DNA from: Syngnathus acus
Taxonomy: Eukaryota; Chordata; Actinopteri; Syngnathiformes; Syngnathidae
Length of the DNA: 64,000 nt
Direction of reading: 5' to 3'
NCBI RefSeq assembly: GCF_901709675.1
Contig: NC_051088.1
Span: 9,576,193 to 9,640,192, forward strand
A program made the translations under genes and the position numbers. This document shows positions 50,732 to 64,000 of this stretch, piece by piece. Each line of letters starts with the position of its first letter. Within the stretch, counting starts at the first letter, position 1. Under the pieces are notes generated by a model that was given only the letters and a program-made list of their open reading frames with translations, was not told where the DNA came from and made no database searches.

Positions 50732-53700
50732 AAAGATACAATACTGTACAATAAATCAACTCATTTTCGACACAAAAATCCATGTCCCTAATTGAAATTT
50801 GGCAAATGCATTTCAAGCTTCGTTTCCGTCTCATTTGCAAAAGTTGAGCCTGAACAGTAACAAAACTCCTGGACAGATAGTGCAGATAATATGGAACATC
50901 ATGTAGTCTCAATTCAACACATGTTCTAGTGAAGTGGTCTTTGTGCATAATGTGGAAATGAATGGGTGGGGGTGTGGGGGGGTTAGCCGATATGTTTTGG
51001 GGTCGTTATGATGGAGAGAATAAAGACAAGGGAGTGGTCTTACCTGGAGGGGTGTTGGCAGGACAAAAGGGAGACAGCACATGAAAGAAAGAGAAGAAAA
51101 TATTAGGCCAAACGTTTGCCAAGACTCCAGGCAACAACCAATTTTGGAACTAAAGTACAAGGCTACAATGTCTAGACTACATTTGAGTTCCTGGGCTTTG
51201 CATCAAACAATAGCCCAGATGAGAATGTTGTCCTGCAGTAGTAAGACAGGAAATTGTATTCCACTGAATCAAATCTTATCCTGGAACAAGAGATAAAAAT
51301 ACAGCCACAATGTTAAAGTGAAAGCCATTTGAATAGATTTCTCCATGACATCATTGTTTGGATTGACTTTTCTGCTGCTAAAATCCGACATTGAAATGAC
51401 TCTATACAAATACAGGATAATAATAAGTTTCAAAAGACCGCAATGTACGAAGGTACTTCAAAGATGACAGAAGGGAGAAGAAAGATAATGAGTGTGGATT
51501 CCAGGAGAAGCTCTTAGTTTATCACTTGGGATGGTGCCTTGATGGAGAGATACTGCGTGGTGGGAAACAGCTATAGACAAAACAGGAGCACTATCGACCC
51601 CTATCCATCTTGTCAGGGTCATAAGACCTGTAGTTGGTGAACCAAGCAATACCCAAATTTATTTTCTGACCCAGAAGAAGGCTGAGGTGGACTGTGAGGT
51701 AATTTGGACACAACCTTATTTCTTGGGGTTGTTGTTTTTTTTACAAAGGAAGGAAAACAGTGGAGTCTCTGTTAGCAAGTTCTCTGTGATGGAAGTGGCT
51801 AGAGCAACAGAAGTGTAGTTGGAAGGTTTCTGTATGAAATGATATTTTTCAACCAAGAGTCTCCCTTTGCTTGAAAACACACTTTAATATGGCTGTTAAA
51901 ATAACACAAATGAACAACTGGGTGTAAACTAACTATAAAGCAACATCATTTTGGGATCAAACACAAAAGGTGACACTAAGTCATCAGCCCTTTTTAGTGT
52001 CTTCCAGGAGGAAATTATAGAAATACAATTTTTGGAATATGGGGACACAATGTTTTATAACTTTTGCATCTGTGACGCAGATTTTTTTGTGCAAATGAAC
52101 AACAGATAAAAAAACAGAACCTTAAGTTTGCCGGCAGCAAAGGTAATCAAGTTCACGAGCAATCTTCATTACTCTGAAAGCACTCAGCTTTATTGAGGTT
52201 TGGAGACGGGGGGAGGTTGCAAGTGCACAAAAAGGATTTATTGATTGCACTTAATGCAATAAGCATTTCATTACAGTCCTGCATCGGGGAACAGTGACAC
52301 TGACTTTTAGAGGAGAATCACTCAGTAAGGACGAGAGAAAATGCTGACGCATGAACATATGGAAGCGAAGCCAGCCGTGGCCCGTTAGTGGGTCACTTAG
52401 AATTCAGTCATTTACACAGTACTAGAATTTAATTAGTGATGGGTGCAATAGAGTTTCTGATTAGCTGTCTTTATGTGTATTGATCATGGAATTGAATCAA
52501 CCAATCATTCATAAACAAGCTGTCAGGAAGCAATGGAAGGCTTCACAAGCAAGAGTGGTGAGCAATTCAGCGAGTTACGATGTCCTTTTCTACTGCAAAC
52601 TTAAGGGGGAAGTCAAAAAAAAAATTTTCTGAACAATAATATGTTTAATGTGGCCCCTTGAGTCTAAACGTGGCATTCTGGTGAATATTGCATTTGTGGA
52701 ATATGAGTTCATCAGTTTTTATCCTTGGCCATTTTGACACTTGTCGACTAAAAATACATCCCATTTGCCAAGTATCGTCACCACCAATCATGGCTCAGCC
52801 TCAGAAAACTGGTCTTGGAAAAAGATACCCATTCAACAAATCAAAAATCATCACAGCGAATTCGAACTAACCGGGTTATGAAACTTCCGCATTTGACATG
52901 TTTACCATTAATCATTTCAAGAAAACACATTTAATCCTTTTACCAATCCTGAGTAGATTTAACACCGAACCGTCAATTAAATTCCCAAAGCATGAGGATG
53001 TGTATTTTTAGAATAAAAACGAGAAGTACAGTCATCACAAAGAAAACATCCTTTCTCCAGAAAAGGCTTTGACATGAATGATTATACACAAGCTTGATTG
53101 GTTTATGTTCTTTTTTTTTTTTCTCAAAATGTTGATTCTACTGGTGTTGATGTCAGGGTTGCGTATGCCTTAGTCTTTGCAATTAAATCATCTCCCTTCT
53201 CATTTACGGACAGCTGGATCATCGCCATGCATAAACAGAGTGGGACAAATAGAAATAAACAAATCTGGAGGAGAGAAGGTCACGAAGAACAGTCAATGAC
53301 AGTCAACCTTGTGTTCCAGCTGTTGCACCAATGATGTAAAGCGCTAGCCAGACAACCCTCATCTGAAACTTCTGTCAACTCATCATTCAACTTTCCCATC
53401 TCCATTCGGCCATCCTGCTGCCCCCCACCACCCCCAGCCCTCGCTGACCCTTTCCAGATCGGGTCAGGGCAATAAACAGTGGGAGCTGCTCTATGGAGAC
53501 GTGTTGTCAATTCAGCCCCTGACACCTGTACAAAGACTGAGGAAAGAAACCAAGTCAGCAAGCTTGACACAGACATAGTAAATCTTTTTTACTGAGGATT
53601 TCTACGGGTTTCATGTTTTACAGTGATTTCGTGTTTCTGGGTCTGTAAGTCTCCTGTTGGCTTGCTGGGTTTGAAAGATTAGGACTAGTTCCAAAAAGGC

Positions 53701-54866
53701 CATTTTTATGATGCCGTTATTCAAAGAGGTTTAAGTTTGTGATGACAAGACAAACTTCAAGGGGAAATTAGCTACGGAGTTCAAGAGTTCGAGAGGTTGA
53801 AACAGATGCTCAAAACAGCAACAGCAACTTTTTCCAGGCACTTTATCAACTCCTGATTGAATTCCAGCCACTTTTCCCCCCTGGGAAGTTGTTACTGGAT
53901 GGTCTGTGGTGGCCAACTAGTTCTGACTTATAAGCGGTCGCGCTCCACTTCAGTTCAGTGGTTGTTTGCCAAGTTAATAAGCACATTTGCACAACTCCCG
54001 CTGTGGTTGCACAAACATCAAAGCTCATATTGAGTGTATGACAAATACAAGGAAAATCTCTGAACCATTACTGCAAGCCGAAAAAACTCAAAGGTTTGTA
54101 AAAACAGACTGTGGGAGACCTGGCAACTGTGATGTCATTTGAAGTCGACAGCAAGCGACAAAATGGCCGTCTTAGATGGATAAAAACACGTGGATTTTGA
54201 CTGTATCATTTATATTCCAGAAACACAACATAATTCAGAATACTAGGTTTCGACTAGTTGGGCTAAACAAAACACATTGTTACAAGGAAGATTTTGAGCT
54301 TGAATTTCCCTGTGAACCATCATGTGACTCATTTCATGATCACAAACCGATGACAATCACTTTATTAGAAAAATATATTTGTTCAACTATTTCTGAAAAC
54401 ATTTTAAAAGTTGGATAGCAACAGAAAAATCTTACAATATCACAAGGTAATAAGTAACTTGAATTTGAATATTGTCTTACAATATCTACTGAAGTCAGCC
54501 CCAAATTTGTAGGTTGGACAAAAGCAAAAAAATCCTGAGACTTGTTGCTGTGATTTTTAACTTAAATCCTTCAAAAGTAAAGATACTTTTCACATAGTAT
54601 ATATGTATATAAGCCTCGTTTCCAACAATGTAGCTGAATAGCTTTTTATGAGGATTCATCAAAAAGCCATTTTTGCTGTGACAAAGGCACATTTTTAACT
54701 TGTGTGGTTTCACTGCTGAGGCCTTGTTGCATGTCGCCACCCCCGCCCCCATTCATCAGCCCTGATTAGGCTGCCAGCCGAGTATTGACCTCCCCTTGAC
54801 ACGTTCAAGACATATATGCCAAGTGAAGTGACGGTGGGCTGCTTTCCCTGAGATGAATGGACACGC
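50732..54866. other. anonymous non-coding DNA
   Basis: I see no gene. The region carries the recursive-splice-like motif at 51044/51043 listed separately. A poly(T) lies near 53111-53122. Open frames such as the minus frame at 53576-53280 have no family. Confidence 0.4.
51030..51095 (-). other. candidate recursive splice site (acceptor directly abutting a donor)
   Basis: On the minus strand a long pyrimidine-rich run (CTTCTCTTTCTTTCATGTGC, then TGTCTCCCTTTTGTCC and CCCCTCC) leads to CAG|GTAAGACC, with the junction between 51044 and 51043. There is no other AG in the tract. That is the (Y)n-CAG|GTAAG form of a ratcheting point used for stepwise removal of long introns. It lies on the same strand as agrn. 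It matters only if the NtA exons lie further right, which I cannot see. It may be coincidence. Confidence 0.3.
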
Positions 54867-54897
<31 letters not shown>

Positions 54898-54898
54898 C
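54867..54898. repeat. (CA)n microsatellite
   Basis: A perfect CA dinucleotide tract of about 15 units. Confidence 0.95.
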
Positions 54899-54970
54899 AT
54901 GTTTTGTTTCCCTTTCGCCGTAATGGTGTTTGAATAGCCTGACAGATATGAACGAAGACGCTCATGTGGC

Positions 54971-54991
54971 AACCCTAACCCTAACCCTAAC
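54971..54991. repeat. short interstitial telomere-like repeat (AACCCT)n
   Basis: Three and a half perfect units of the vertebrate telomere hexamer (CCCTAA on the plus strand), flanked by unrelated sequence. Only 21 bases, so it could be chance or a repaired break. Confidence 0.85.
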
Positions 54992-57900
54992 TGCCACAAA
55001 AAGACAATGTCTCGGATTGCCACGTACTTGTAGTGTCACACACACTACCTGACACTACTAATCCTCCCCACCCTATCCACCACTTCAAGGCTTTGACCTT
55101 TGGCGGTGAGAACTTGCATGGCTCTGTGATCTTTCTTCATACTCCTGTTTCTGACCTTCCTCTCTTTGGCACATACTTTCCCCTCTTCCCCTCCAGCCCT
55201 GTTACTTTGGCGCACGTCTGCGTGTGAAAGGCTTTTCCCTAAAGATTAAAGATCTGATTTCGGGGACGGATCTGGAGCAAGTTGATTGGTAATTGAATGT
55301 TGGGAAAGCATGTCAAAACGCAAGACCAACTGTTAAAGCTCATTTATTTATTTAATCATAAAATATTCATTTGGCAAAGACGCCCTCAATTTCTGCAGTA
55401 TAGGATTCTGAAGCCACATGAAAAGCCCGAATTGGGTTAAGCCGGAGGTACACATACAAACAGTAACGTGCATTATTCAGACTTCAACTCTTTCCCCTCA
55501 CCAAAGTGAGAGCTTGCACAAAATCCAACGATATGTGAGGGTTTAGAAAACAAAGACTTTTTCGATCAATGTCTGGGGTCAGATTGGGGGCTTCTCTCAG
55601 CCTCATTCTTTGGCTCTCATCTCCACAAAATCAGAGTTATTTTAAGACCTACTGTATTGAATAACCTTTATTTGGATGCTACTGGCAGTATGGTTACTTT
55701 TAAGTGAATTTCTGTTTCATTTATGATAAAGTTGTAGGCCAATGTTATTCCCTGTACACTTATTACAGTTTACAGCAATTGTCCTGACACATATTTTGTG
55801 CTTTTTTTAGCCCCCCCCAGCCCACCTTTTTATCTGGGCTTTCATTTATTATCATTTTATTATTAATAAGAATATATTTAAAATTATTATAAAAATGATT
55901 ATTAGTTTTGTTGTTCTCAAAGCTCTTGCCTATTTTGACAGTCCCTATGAAAGCTGGTGTACATTGATTGACTGCATGTACCTTGTGAAGTGAAAACAAG
56001 TGTTATTCTTTGGCAGAATATTTTCTTTATGAGTCAGATTGCCAGTGTTTTTGTCAAGTTAGTTTGTACTGACAAAGTATTTCAATTCGAGCGAAGCATG
56101 CCCACCATCTTTTGTGGAATCCAGTCAATACCAGTTGAGTATTTAACCTTGCCTGCTTCACTTTATAGATTGTTGTTACTGTCAGGAAAACACTTTGAAA
56201 ACCATATGTGTGGTGATGGTTTCCTATTGGGCACCCTTGAAGCGCTAAACCAGTCCAAAGTGGTATTTTAGAAATTGCACTACGTCCTTCCTCAGTTCTG
56301 TCTTGGGCAACATTTGGCCTCATGAGAGACATGTTTGACCTCAGAGCAAAGCACCGTGAAGGAGAAGTCTATAATCTAATATCTAATTATGGGAAACAAG
56401 CTCAGACTGCAAACCGTTTATACAGAAACAAAAGCACGCTCCAGGAAACGGGAGCGGACTCACACGCACATCCTAGGCATTGCCGTTAATCCGAAAAATC
56501 TCACGAAGGGAAGCAAATATGTCTTGCTGCAAATATGTCTTGGGTGTCTGGTGAAATGAAGCTTTATATGTACTGTACAACAATGAATGAATGCATAGCT
56601 AAGTGTCATCATATTAAAAAAGCACATGCCTGCCTGGGTGAATCCCCGTGGGGGATAAAGAGTTAAGCACGGAACAGGGGAATGAGAAAGAATCTCATTG
56701 TTGGACCTCGAAATACCGTGACACAGGTATTCTGCTCAATAAGGCCCAGCATTGTACTGTACAGAGAAAGCAAAAACATTACAAGAGGGAGGAGGGGAGG
56801 CTCGAGGGGCTACAAATGCTTGAATAACGACCTTGGCATGGATTGTAACCGTCCTTTGGAAAACATCTAAGGAAATAAAAGGCCATTTCTCTTTTCCGAC
56901 AATATCTTTCGTTTAAATCAAGCGCAACGTGAATGACTTCCAGAGGAGTTGTTTCATGTTGTCTTTGTCGATGTGTATTTTTGGAGTGCCCTGAAGGAAT
57001 GCAGCATAAAAAATCGTGCCTACAATTTGCGTATGACTGACCGACCGACCAAACGAACGAACAATCGAACGAATGACCAGATTCAAGAAATGCTGACAGA
57101 GGCTGGACAATGAATGAATACCAGATTCAGAAAAAAAAATGTTGAAAGAGACTGGAGAAACTTTACTCCTTTGCCTTAATTATGACTTCTTGAACAGAAC
57201 AGAGTTAAGACTAAAATTAATTCATCGGTAACGGTAGAGCTGCCATTTTGGTAGCTCAAGCAAAATGAGATCTATATTACACAATGTGATTTGTGGTTAA
57301 GATACAATATAAAGCTCTTGAGGCCAGGATTGCATTCACAAAACAAAATAAAATATCTGACTACGTAGGAAGTGCAAGAGTGAGGCTATTTGAATTATTG
57401 AAATATTGGTGTACTGTATTTCCAAGTCTGAGAGAAATCAAACTAAATGGGCATAATCTTTGCATATTCTAAATCCAAAGGCACAAAGGAACTTGTTAAA
57501 AGCCCATCGAAAGAATCAGTTACTCGCAGCTGCCACAATTCCATTCGAGGATTCCAATCTCGTCCATCAGTCCTCGTAGCAAGTGAAGTCATTGATTCAT
57601 CCATTGCGGCCCAGTGCAGTTCGAAGGCATTCCGCTTTTCTCTGGCTCCTCAGCAAGCGGTGGCTGTGATCTAATTACCAGTGGTGAAATTAAGTTGTCT
57701 CCCCCGAGTCGAGCTGAAGGGACCATTCTTCTTGCGAATAGAAAAGCAGGCTGATTTTCACATCAAGTCATCTTACCGGAAAGAAGCTAATGCAAGAGTG
57801 TATTAGTAAAGACCGTGGTCCATTGATTAAAGCTCACTTTCAAGCAACCCATAGATTTGAGATCAGTCCATTATGTAATGTTTTTTTTCCAAGGCTTTCT

Positions 57901-60900
57901 TCTGATTGGTAGTGGAGCAAAAGCTATGTATTGTACCAGCGTCAAATACTGGTCAACACAACAATGTAGATTCATACATTTTGTAACTACAACTAATGAA
58001 ATTATTTTTTAATGTGCAGGATTGTATTGTTTACATTTTGTTGTTAAATTAAATGACTTGCCTTGGTGCATCATCCCAAACCGTAAAATGGCAAATGGCA
58101 AACACTTGGTAAAATTTGCTATAGGTAGCCCAAATGAGGCAATAGCGTCATTTTCTTTTTCAGACAAAGGAAAACAAAGAAGCTTTATAGAAAGACCGTC
58201 TATCTACGCGCGTGTACCTTCCAATCAGATTTCTACCTGAGAACGCAACCAATTTTCACACGATACTATTGACATTACTCTTACACTAGTTAGCCTCCAG
58301 CTTTGCGAATACCACGGGTTCAAACATATGTCAATGGGACGAAAACAAAGCTTCCCATAGGCAAACGTCACAGCGACACCCCTGCCGCTGTGGTTGCATT
58401 CCTCCGGCTTGTCTCTCAACAAGCAAGGGAGCTCACCTAAGGAAAACGGCTTGACCCGCTTCAGCCAACATGCATACTCACCAAGTGCTTTGTCCGGCCA
58501 TTTTCTTTATGACTGAGACAGGACCACACACACATTGACTACTGCTGGTATTGTTTCCCATGGTTGCTAAGGTGTCTTTGAGGTAAGGCAGACAAGGGAT
58601 TGGCCACAGTTGTTTCAGGCTAATGAATAGTTTTCAATGGTTGCATGTTTACGAGGAACACAGTTGTTTCTCTTGCTCTGAGAAGCCCATGCTTTCTCAA
58701 ATTTTGCTTTCCCATAATCCAACTGCTACTAGGTTCAGATACAGTATCGGTGGTGATTATGCAAAGCCACAAGCCGACGTTATATATGTGACATACTCGG
58801 AGAGTCCTTCTTATTAGGTATTCCGATGAAAAGGATTACTTTTGCTCTCACTCAAGCCAAGCATGTAAAATGTTTCTAATCCATTTGTCAGACACATTGT
58901 TGGTCTTGATTATCAAATGTATTAATCTGTCATTTTATTTGTTTCATGGTGCAAATCAATCTCCATTCCGCTGCTGTGGTGGCAACCTCCTATATAATAA
59001 TTAAACACTTCCAGATAATGATTGAACACGATAAGACAAGAGAGTGCGTAAAGCAGACCTCGGAATGATCGCTTTCATTTGCACGGTGAAACAATCCTTC
59101 CCCAGGGCTCAAATTACTATTTGTGTCAAATTATCAGCACCATGTCCGCTGGTGTCATGTTAATGAGGCTTCCGGGATGAGCAAGCAGGAGAGGAGTAAC
59201 ATGATTGGAGAGTATTACCCAGGTGCCGATATACACTGACCACAGATTTCATACAAACGGCAAGACTAGTGGAAGTACTCTCTGGAAATTGTTTTACTTA
59301 AAGATACATATGTTAAGTTTGAAATTGCGTTTTTGTAAATATTGCTGCAGTTCATCTTTGACAGTGTACCAACAAGAACAGAGTCATGATGATAGGGACA
59401 AGAGTGAGCAGTCAAGCTGTTTCCAACAGAGATCATAATAAGCGTCCTCAACTTGATGCAACGAGATGAACCATAAAGATATGTGCTTCATGTTGTACTT
59501 TGGACACTGTTGTGACTCATCAGCCTTTTGACCCCCCCGAGCTGATGGTAGATTTGTTGATATCCGTGCCGTCAAACAGACGATGCCAGCGGGAGATACG
59601 AGACGCAGAGTCACACTTTAACCCAACCATGGTAAGAAAAAAAAGAACTTCAACATCAAACTCATCCATAACAATGTTGTAATGCAAAGCAACGATAAAA
59701 ATCTATTTGCCAGAATTTTCCTAAACTGGCATTTGGTGGTTGTCAAATCGACAACATGTTTTGTGAATATTTTGTTAACCAGAGCAGTAAAAAACAGGAT
59801 GTACCAAATAAAACAGCACCACAAATTACAGACTCAATGTCACATCCAGAAAACGAAGACAAATGATCTGAGCCAGTGATCATTCATGACGGCAGAGATA
59901 TTTCGCATTTAAGTCTCTTTGATTACCAAGCTGCTGTGGAAACCCAGAAACACAGGAACCAAAGCAAGCAGCCAAAAGAAAGAGAAAGCAAAAACAAAGC
60001 CTGTACACTTGAATTTTGGTCAGACCTGTGAAACTATTTTCTCATATCACAGTAGTCTCACCTAAGACACAATTGAGTTAAAAATGATTTGAACACATAA
60101 TTTGAAAAAAGAAAAGAAAAAGTCATATACAACTAAGTATGTTTCTATGATTTTTCTCCACGTGTTTCATCGCATATGAGAAATGTCAACAGTTTGAAGT
60201 CCACTTCAAGTAGCTACCTGTCCTGGTCGTGGTTTCGAGAGGTATAAACTACCTCAAGAGCAGTTTCACGAGCTGGAAAATACAATGCTTCCTCTCACTG
60301 GCACGTTGGGGCTTTTATTGAATGGGACCATATGTTTTGGGAAGCTGCTTTTTATTAGGTATAATAGCTACAGGCCTAAATTTGGCTGTGGTGTGGAGTG
60401 CTTCGAACCACTGCCTGAGTGGATTTGGAACAGGAAGCAGCTGCTTCGGCCAACTTCGGTTGAGCCACAAGACATGAAGCCACTGCTGCAGGTTAAGTTT
60501 TGGCAACATCCCCTTTTAAACCCTTTATCCTGTCTTTCCAGAACCTGTGGACAAAACAGGTATGTAATAACGTCTGCTCTCATTGGAATTTCTTCCCCAA
60601 AAAAATTTGTGTTTAAATTTTAGGGGTGTAAATCGTTTCATGAGTATCTCCTGAAAATTTTCAAAAGTGTGACAAAATGTTTTTGTGTTTATGGAGGATG
60701 CTGCAGTTGCACTTTTTCAGGGGGTTGCATTGCTGCTGCAGTACAATACAACACAACTTTATTTCTATTTTACAACAGCTACAGTTGGAGTAGTCGTCAA
60801 ACAGATCAACATAATAAAAGATAACCTGAGTATAATTTCCAGTCCAGTTTCAGCCAATCTGATGTGGGGCGCTCCACCACGGAAATTCACTAAGGGTGTA

Positions 60901-62582
60901 TCAAGTCAACATATTCAGTGACTTTACAGGCCTGCCAATGTGGAGAACTTCAGCGGCATTCTCAATCTAAGACCCGAGGCGACTACACCATGTGGATGCA
61001 TTTCATTTGCAAAAAGTGTGGAGTCAAAGTAAAGGATGACGGAACAAAAGTGCTGCATGAAGAGCTACTAGGACTGGTAATAAAGAGGTGTCATAACACT
61101 CAGACAACATTAAAAGTTTATGATCACTAAAACCTGACTGACATTGTTGAAATGGGTTTTGATGAGTTTGAGCTAGCCAAGATTTATTTGTATTCCAGTT
61201 CTGTATTTCAGGCTTTCTTTTTAGTTTATTTGAGTAATTATAATACGTTTCACTTTGTTGTGGAAATATAATGCACATATTCCAAGATCCAAACATTAAT
61301 CCATCCACACTCCATCCATAGCAATTAAAGTAAAAAGAGAAATAAATGAACATGATTGACAAAAAATGAAAGCAATCAAGACACAACCTAAGGGCCATTG
61401 AGACTTTTGAGGTTTTCTCTCGCAGGCTCCACCGCTAAGCAGTTTGTGTTTGCAGCTGCAAGGACGGCTGGACAGCTGGCCACTCGACTCTCTGGGCTTC
61501 ACTCCAAGCTAGTGTGGTGGAGGATGCGTTGGCTTTGGGCTTTAATCCTTTCTGGGATGTGCACTTGCACATTTCCATGCTCTCTGAGTGTTGAGATTGC
61601 TTTATGAGCCTGAAGAAAAGCTTGGAGGCAAAGTCGACCGACTACAAACTATCTGGGGAGGGATCCAGTTGCATCATCAACTTTCTCTAGGATGCAGTGC
61701 TAGCAATGATTAATCCCAATATCTAATTTAGAAATCCATAGCAGATGTAAAAGGTCAAATAAGGCATGAGAACCTTAGTATGTTAGTCAAAGACTATTAT
61801 CGGTATGTTTTCATGTTGAATGGCCATGAAAACACAATCAGAGTGCCAATGTTTGAAAAAAAAGTTGCAACTCTTTTGCGACTGTTATCGAGGGAAGGTG
61901 GTGGAAAAAGTGTTGATTCACCTTTCCTCAGAACTCTGCTGAGTGCATTAGTCACACTCATGTAAATCATTAGCAGGACGTTTTGATGAACAGGACAGGG
62001 TAGTGCAAAGAATATGGCTGCCCTTCACATGGCTCTGACCTCAGCTCAATTCAACACCTCACACTGGGATGAACAGGAATTTGGTTGCAAGTCTCTCCTT
62101 GATTTATGCTCAGGCTCCTTAAAAGGACAAGCCCCTGCAGCAACTTTGGGGAAAGTTGCGGAAAGCTATTGAACTTGATAACGTGTCATTCTCTTTGATA
62201 CAATGTACAAAAGTTATGTGCTAAAAAAATATTGCATGAACTCTGTCTGACTTGGCAACACATTTATACTTCTAGACATTGCTCTAATCATGCTGTTGCC
62301 CTCTCTATCAACTGTAGCCAAAAACATGACTTCCAATTCACTTCTCTCCAAGGGCCTTCAATATCAACCCTACCAACCTCTTCAGGAGCTAGACTGGATG
62401 TGACTTTCCTGCTAAATAACGTGAACAAAATGATCAAATGTTTCCTTCCATAATCACAAAGATTTTGTCAACTTTTCATCATCCTTTGTTCTGACTTCCT
62501 ACTGTTGCAAAGAAACAAGGAACCTGAGTTGGCACTTTGAGATCGATTGAGAGGGTGTGCGGCTTAAATGAGTTTGGAGGTA
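54992..62582. other. anonymous non-coding DNA
   Basis: I see no supported exon. Tetranucleotide GACC/CGAA units occur at about 57036-57078. Frames with acceptor-like starts, for example near 61425 on the plus strand, or 58422-58225 on the minus strand, do not resemble the agrin NtA domain or any protein I know. Confidence 0.4.
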
Positions 62583-62682
62583 GTACGCCGCATTTTGCCT
62601 TAAGACTGCTGAGATTGGCTCCAGCACACCCACAACACTTGTGAGGATAAGGGGTTCGGAAGATGAAGGAATAAATGAATTT
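62583..62682 (-). mobile_element. fragment of the same fish interspersed repeat, opposite orientation
   Basis: The sequence GAGATTGGCTCCAGCACACC, then CACTTGTGAGGATAAGGGGT and TCGGAAGATGAAGGAATAAA, is the inverse-orientation form of the repeat at 29906-30176 (GGCTCCAGC against GCTGGAGCC; GAGGATAAG against the CTTATCCTC of the family). It is short and substituted. The right end shows the GATGAATGAAT-type terminus usual for this repeat. Confidence 0.72.
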
Positions 62683-64000
62683 TATTGTTGGAAATCAAAG
62701 TGTAGACATCCTTAAGGGCAAACATTTAAGCAAGAAATTTTTTGATGAATGGGGCCGACCAGAGTATGCTGTGTACTCAGAAAAGGAATGTGCTACTTTT
62801 TACTGACTACAGAATTTGGACTCATGGGTCAGCTATCAGAACTGGCTGACACTATCAAATATGTTTAGAATCAAATACTCCCTCGATTAATCGGATGCAA
62901 TTGTCAACAAAAGTTAAGCAATATCACACAAGAAAGATTGATAGTCTCTTTCCCAAAGTAAAAGATGTCTGATAACATTTTATTTCAATCAGGGAATTAT
63001 TACTTTTGAATAAAGGGAACCAAATTGAAAAAAAAAATTGTCAATCCGATTAATCGATTCAGCAGGAGAAAAAAAAGATAAACAGATTGAGCAATTATTA
63101 AAATTTGTTGATGCCCTTTTGGAAATTCAATTGCCAGCGATGCGTCAGGTCAGTTTGTGCTCATTCCCATTTCCGACAAATGGCATTATTTCCCTTTGTG
63201 AAAGCTACACAATGTATTGATTCTATCCAAGTGATGGAGACAATGCAGAGTTGAAAGTTACACCGGAGCAAAACCGGTGGTGCGCTGGCACGTGACGACA
63301 AAAGAACAAAAGCCATCAATGGAAAAAGGAATTTGAGAAATGTTGAAAAGTCAACAGAGGTGCACACGCACAACTAAATTGTATCCTCAGGTTTCAATGC
63401 TAACCTGCCGTTACTTATTGCAAGATCGTGCAGAGGATGCAACACGCTGAGGTTGAGACAGGGTGAGAAAGTATTTGAGGACAGCGCTCATAAAGTACGT
63501 AAGCACAAAGGTCATCTTGGCCTTAGGGTAATGGAGTTGAAATGGTTACGAGCAATGTAATGAGTATGTACTGCCTATCATACTCGGGTATCTGTCGATA
63601 GTATATATAGCTACATGTTGTGCAATGAGGGAGCACACAATGTGTGGAAGCACCTTGAGCTTATACAATTCGCAATTGACCAACAATTGGGGGGGACGTT
63701 TTTTTAAAGAACGAGAAGAGAAAAATGTCCTTCAAATGTTGCTTAAGATGAATCACATTCAAAGTAGCAAAACTCCACCTGAGCAAATTAGAGTTTTTTT
63801 GTATGTTCCACAATCTAAAAGTTCTTCTAATACAATTGTATCAGTCGCAAACCAAGACAATCTAATTTTATTTGCTATTAAACGTTCTCCCCAAAGGCCC
63901 ATCGTGCTCAGGTGATGGATTTGTGCCAGCTCCCCCACTCCCCACACACTCGCTTCTATTTTGCTGCAATTCTATGCTATGTGCTTAGTGTTCGCTTTGG
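62683..64000. other. anonymous non-coding DNA to the right edge
   Basis: Nothing recognisable. In particular I find no minus-strand exon with the agrin NtA motifs (WRYLKGK, GDPLICDNQ) up to the edge. Confidence 0.4.

Noticed and set aside
58225-58440. Possible minus-strand exon after TTTTCCTTAG
   Set aside because: I considered it as an agrin NtA exon, but none of the NtA motifs is present.
61398-61607. Possible plus-strand exon after a TCTCGCAG acceptor-like site
   Set aside because: The reading (SGLHSKLVWWRMRW...) matches nothing I know, and no partner exon was found.

Overview
This is a gene-poor, repeat-bearing stretch of a vertebrate nuclear genome, most probably from a teleost fish. 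There are no operons or bacterial-style genes. The evidence is spliced exons, long introns and intergenic DNA, many microsatellites, L2/CR1-type LINEs with short tandem 3' tails, small palindromic DNA transposons and an interspersed repeat that I recognise from fish genomes. I cannot fix the species. Most of the open reading frames of 60-175 codons look like chance.

The one host gene I can identify is agrin (agrn), on the minus strand, so it reads from right to left. Two exons are visible. The alternative first exon of the transmembrane isoform (TM-agrin) has its coding part at 19182-19017. A 39-nt exon at 16778-16740 joins it in frame through a split Tyr codon. The junction rebuilds the conserved sequence NNYKPP-HFTPA-PPD at the membrane anchor/stalk boundary. 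The 39-nt exon is the one shared with secreted agrin, where its first two bases would complete an Asp codon instead. I found neither the NtA (secreted N-terminus) exons, which should lie to the right, nor the follistatin-domain exons, which should lie to the left. If they are outside the window, 19.2-64 kb is TM-agrin upstream DNA and probably the long NtA intron, and 1-16.7 kb is the intron before the first follistatin exon.

Layout: 1-1303, the 3' part of an L2-like LINE with an open RT frame; 1.3-13.1 kb, anonymous DNA with microsatellites and one possible decayed repeat; 13.16-13.30 kb, a (TGGA)n array; 13.42-13.80 kb, a non-autonomous hAT element with an 8-bp target duplication; 16.7-19.4 kb, the agrin exons and a CpG-rich presumptive promoter; 20.95-21.02 kb, a GA tract; 24.0 kb and 45.8 kb, two TA-flanked palindromic MITEs with related termini; 29.9 kb and 62.6 kb, two decayed copies of a fish interspersed repeat in opposite orientation; 35.0 kb, a long (GT)n array; 37.9 kb and 50.4 kb, two LINE 3' ends of one family, the second an internal-deletion derivative joining endonuclease to the RT terminus; 55.0 kb, a short interstitial telomere-like repeat. 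A CAG|GTAAG motif behind a pyrimidine tract at 51.04 kb, on the agrin strand, is a candidate recursive splice site.
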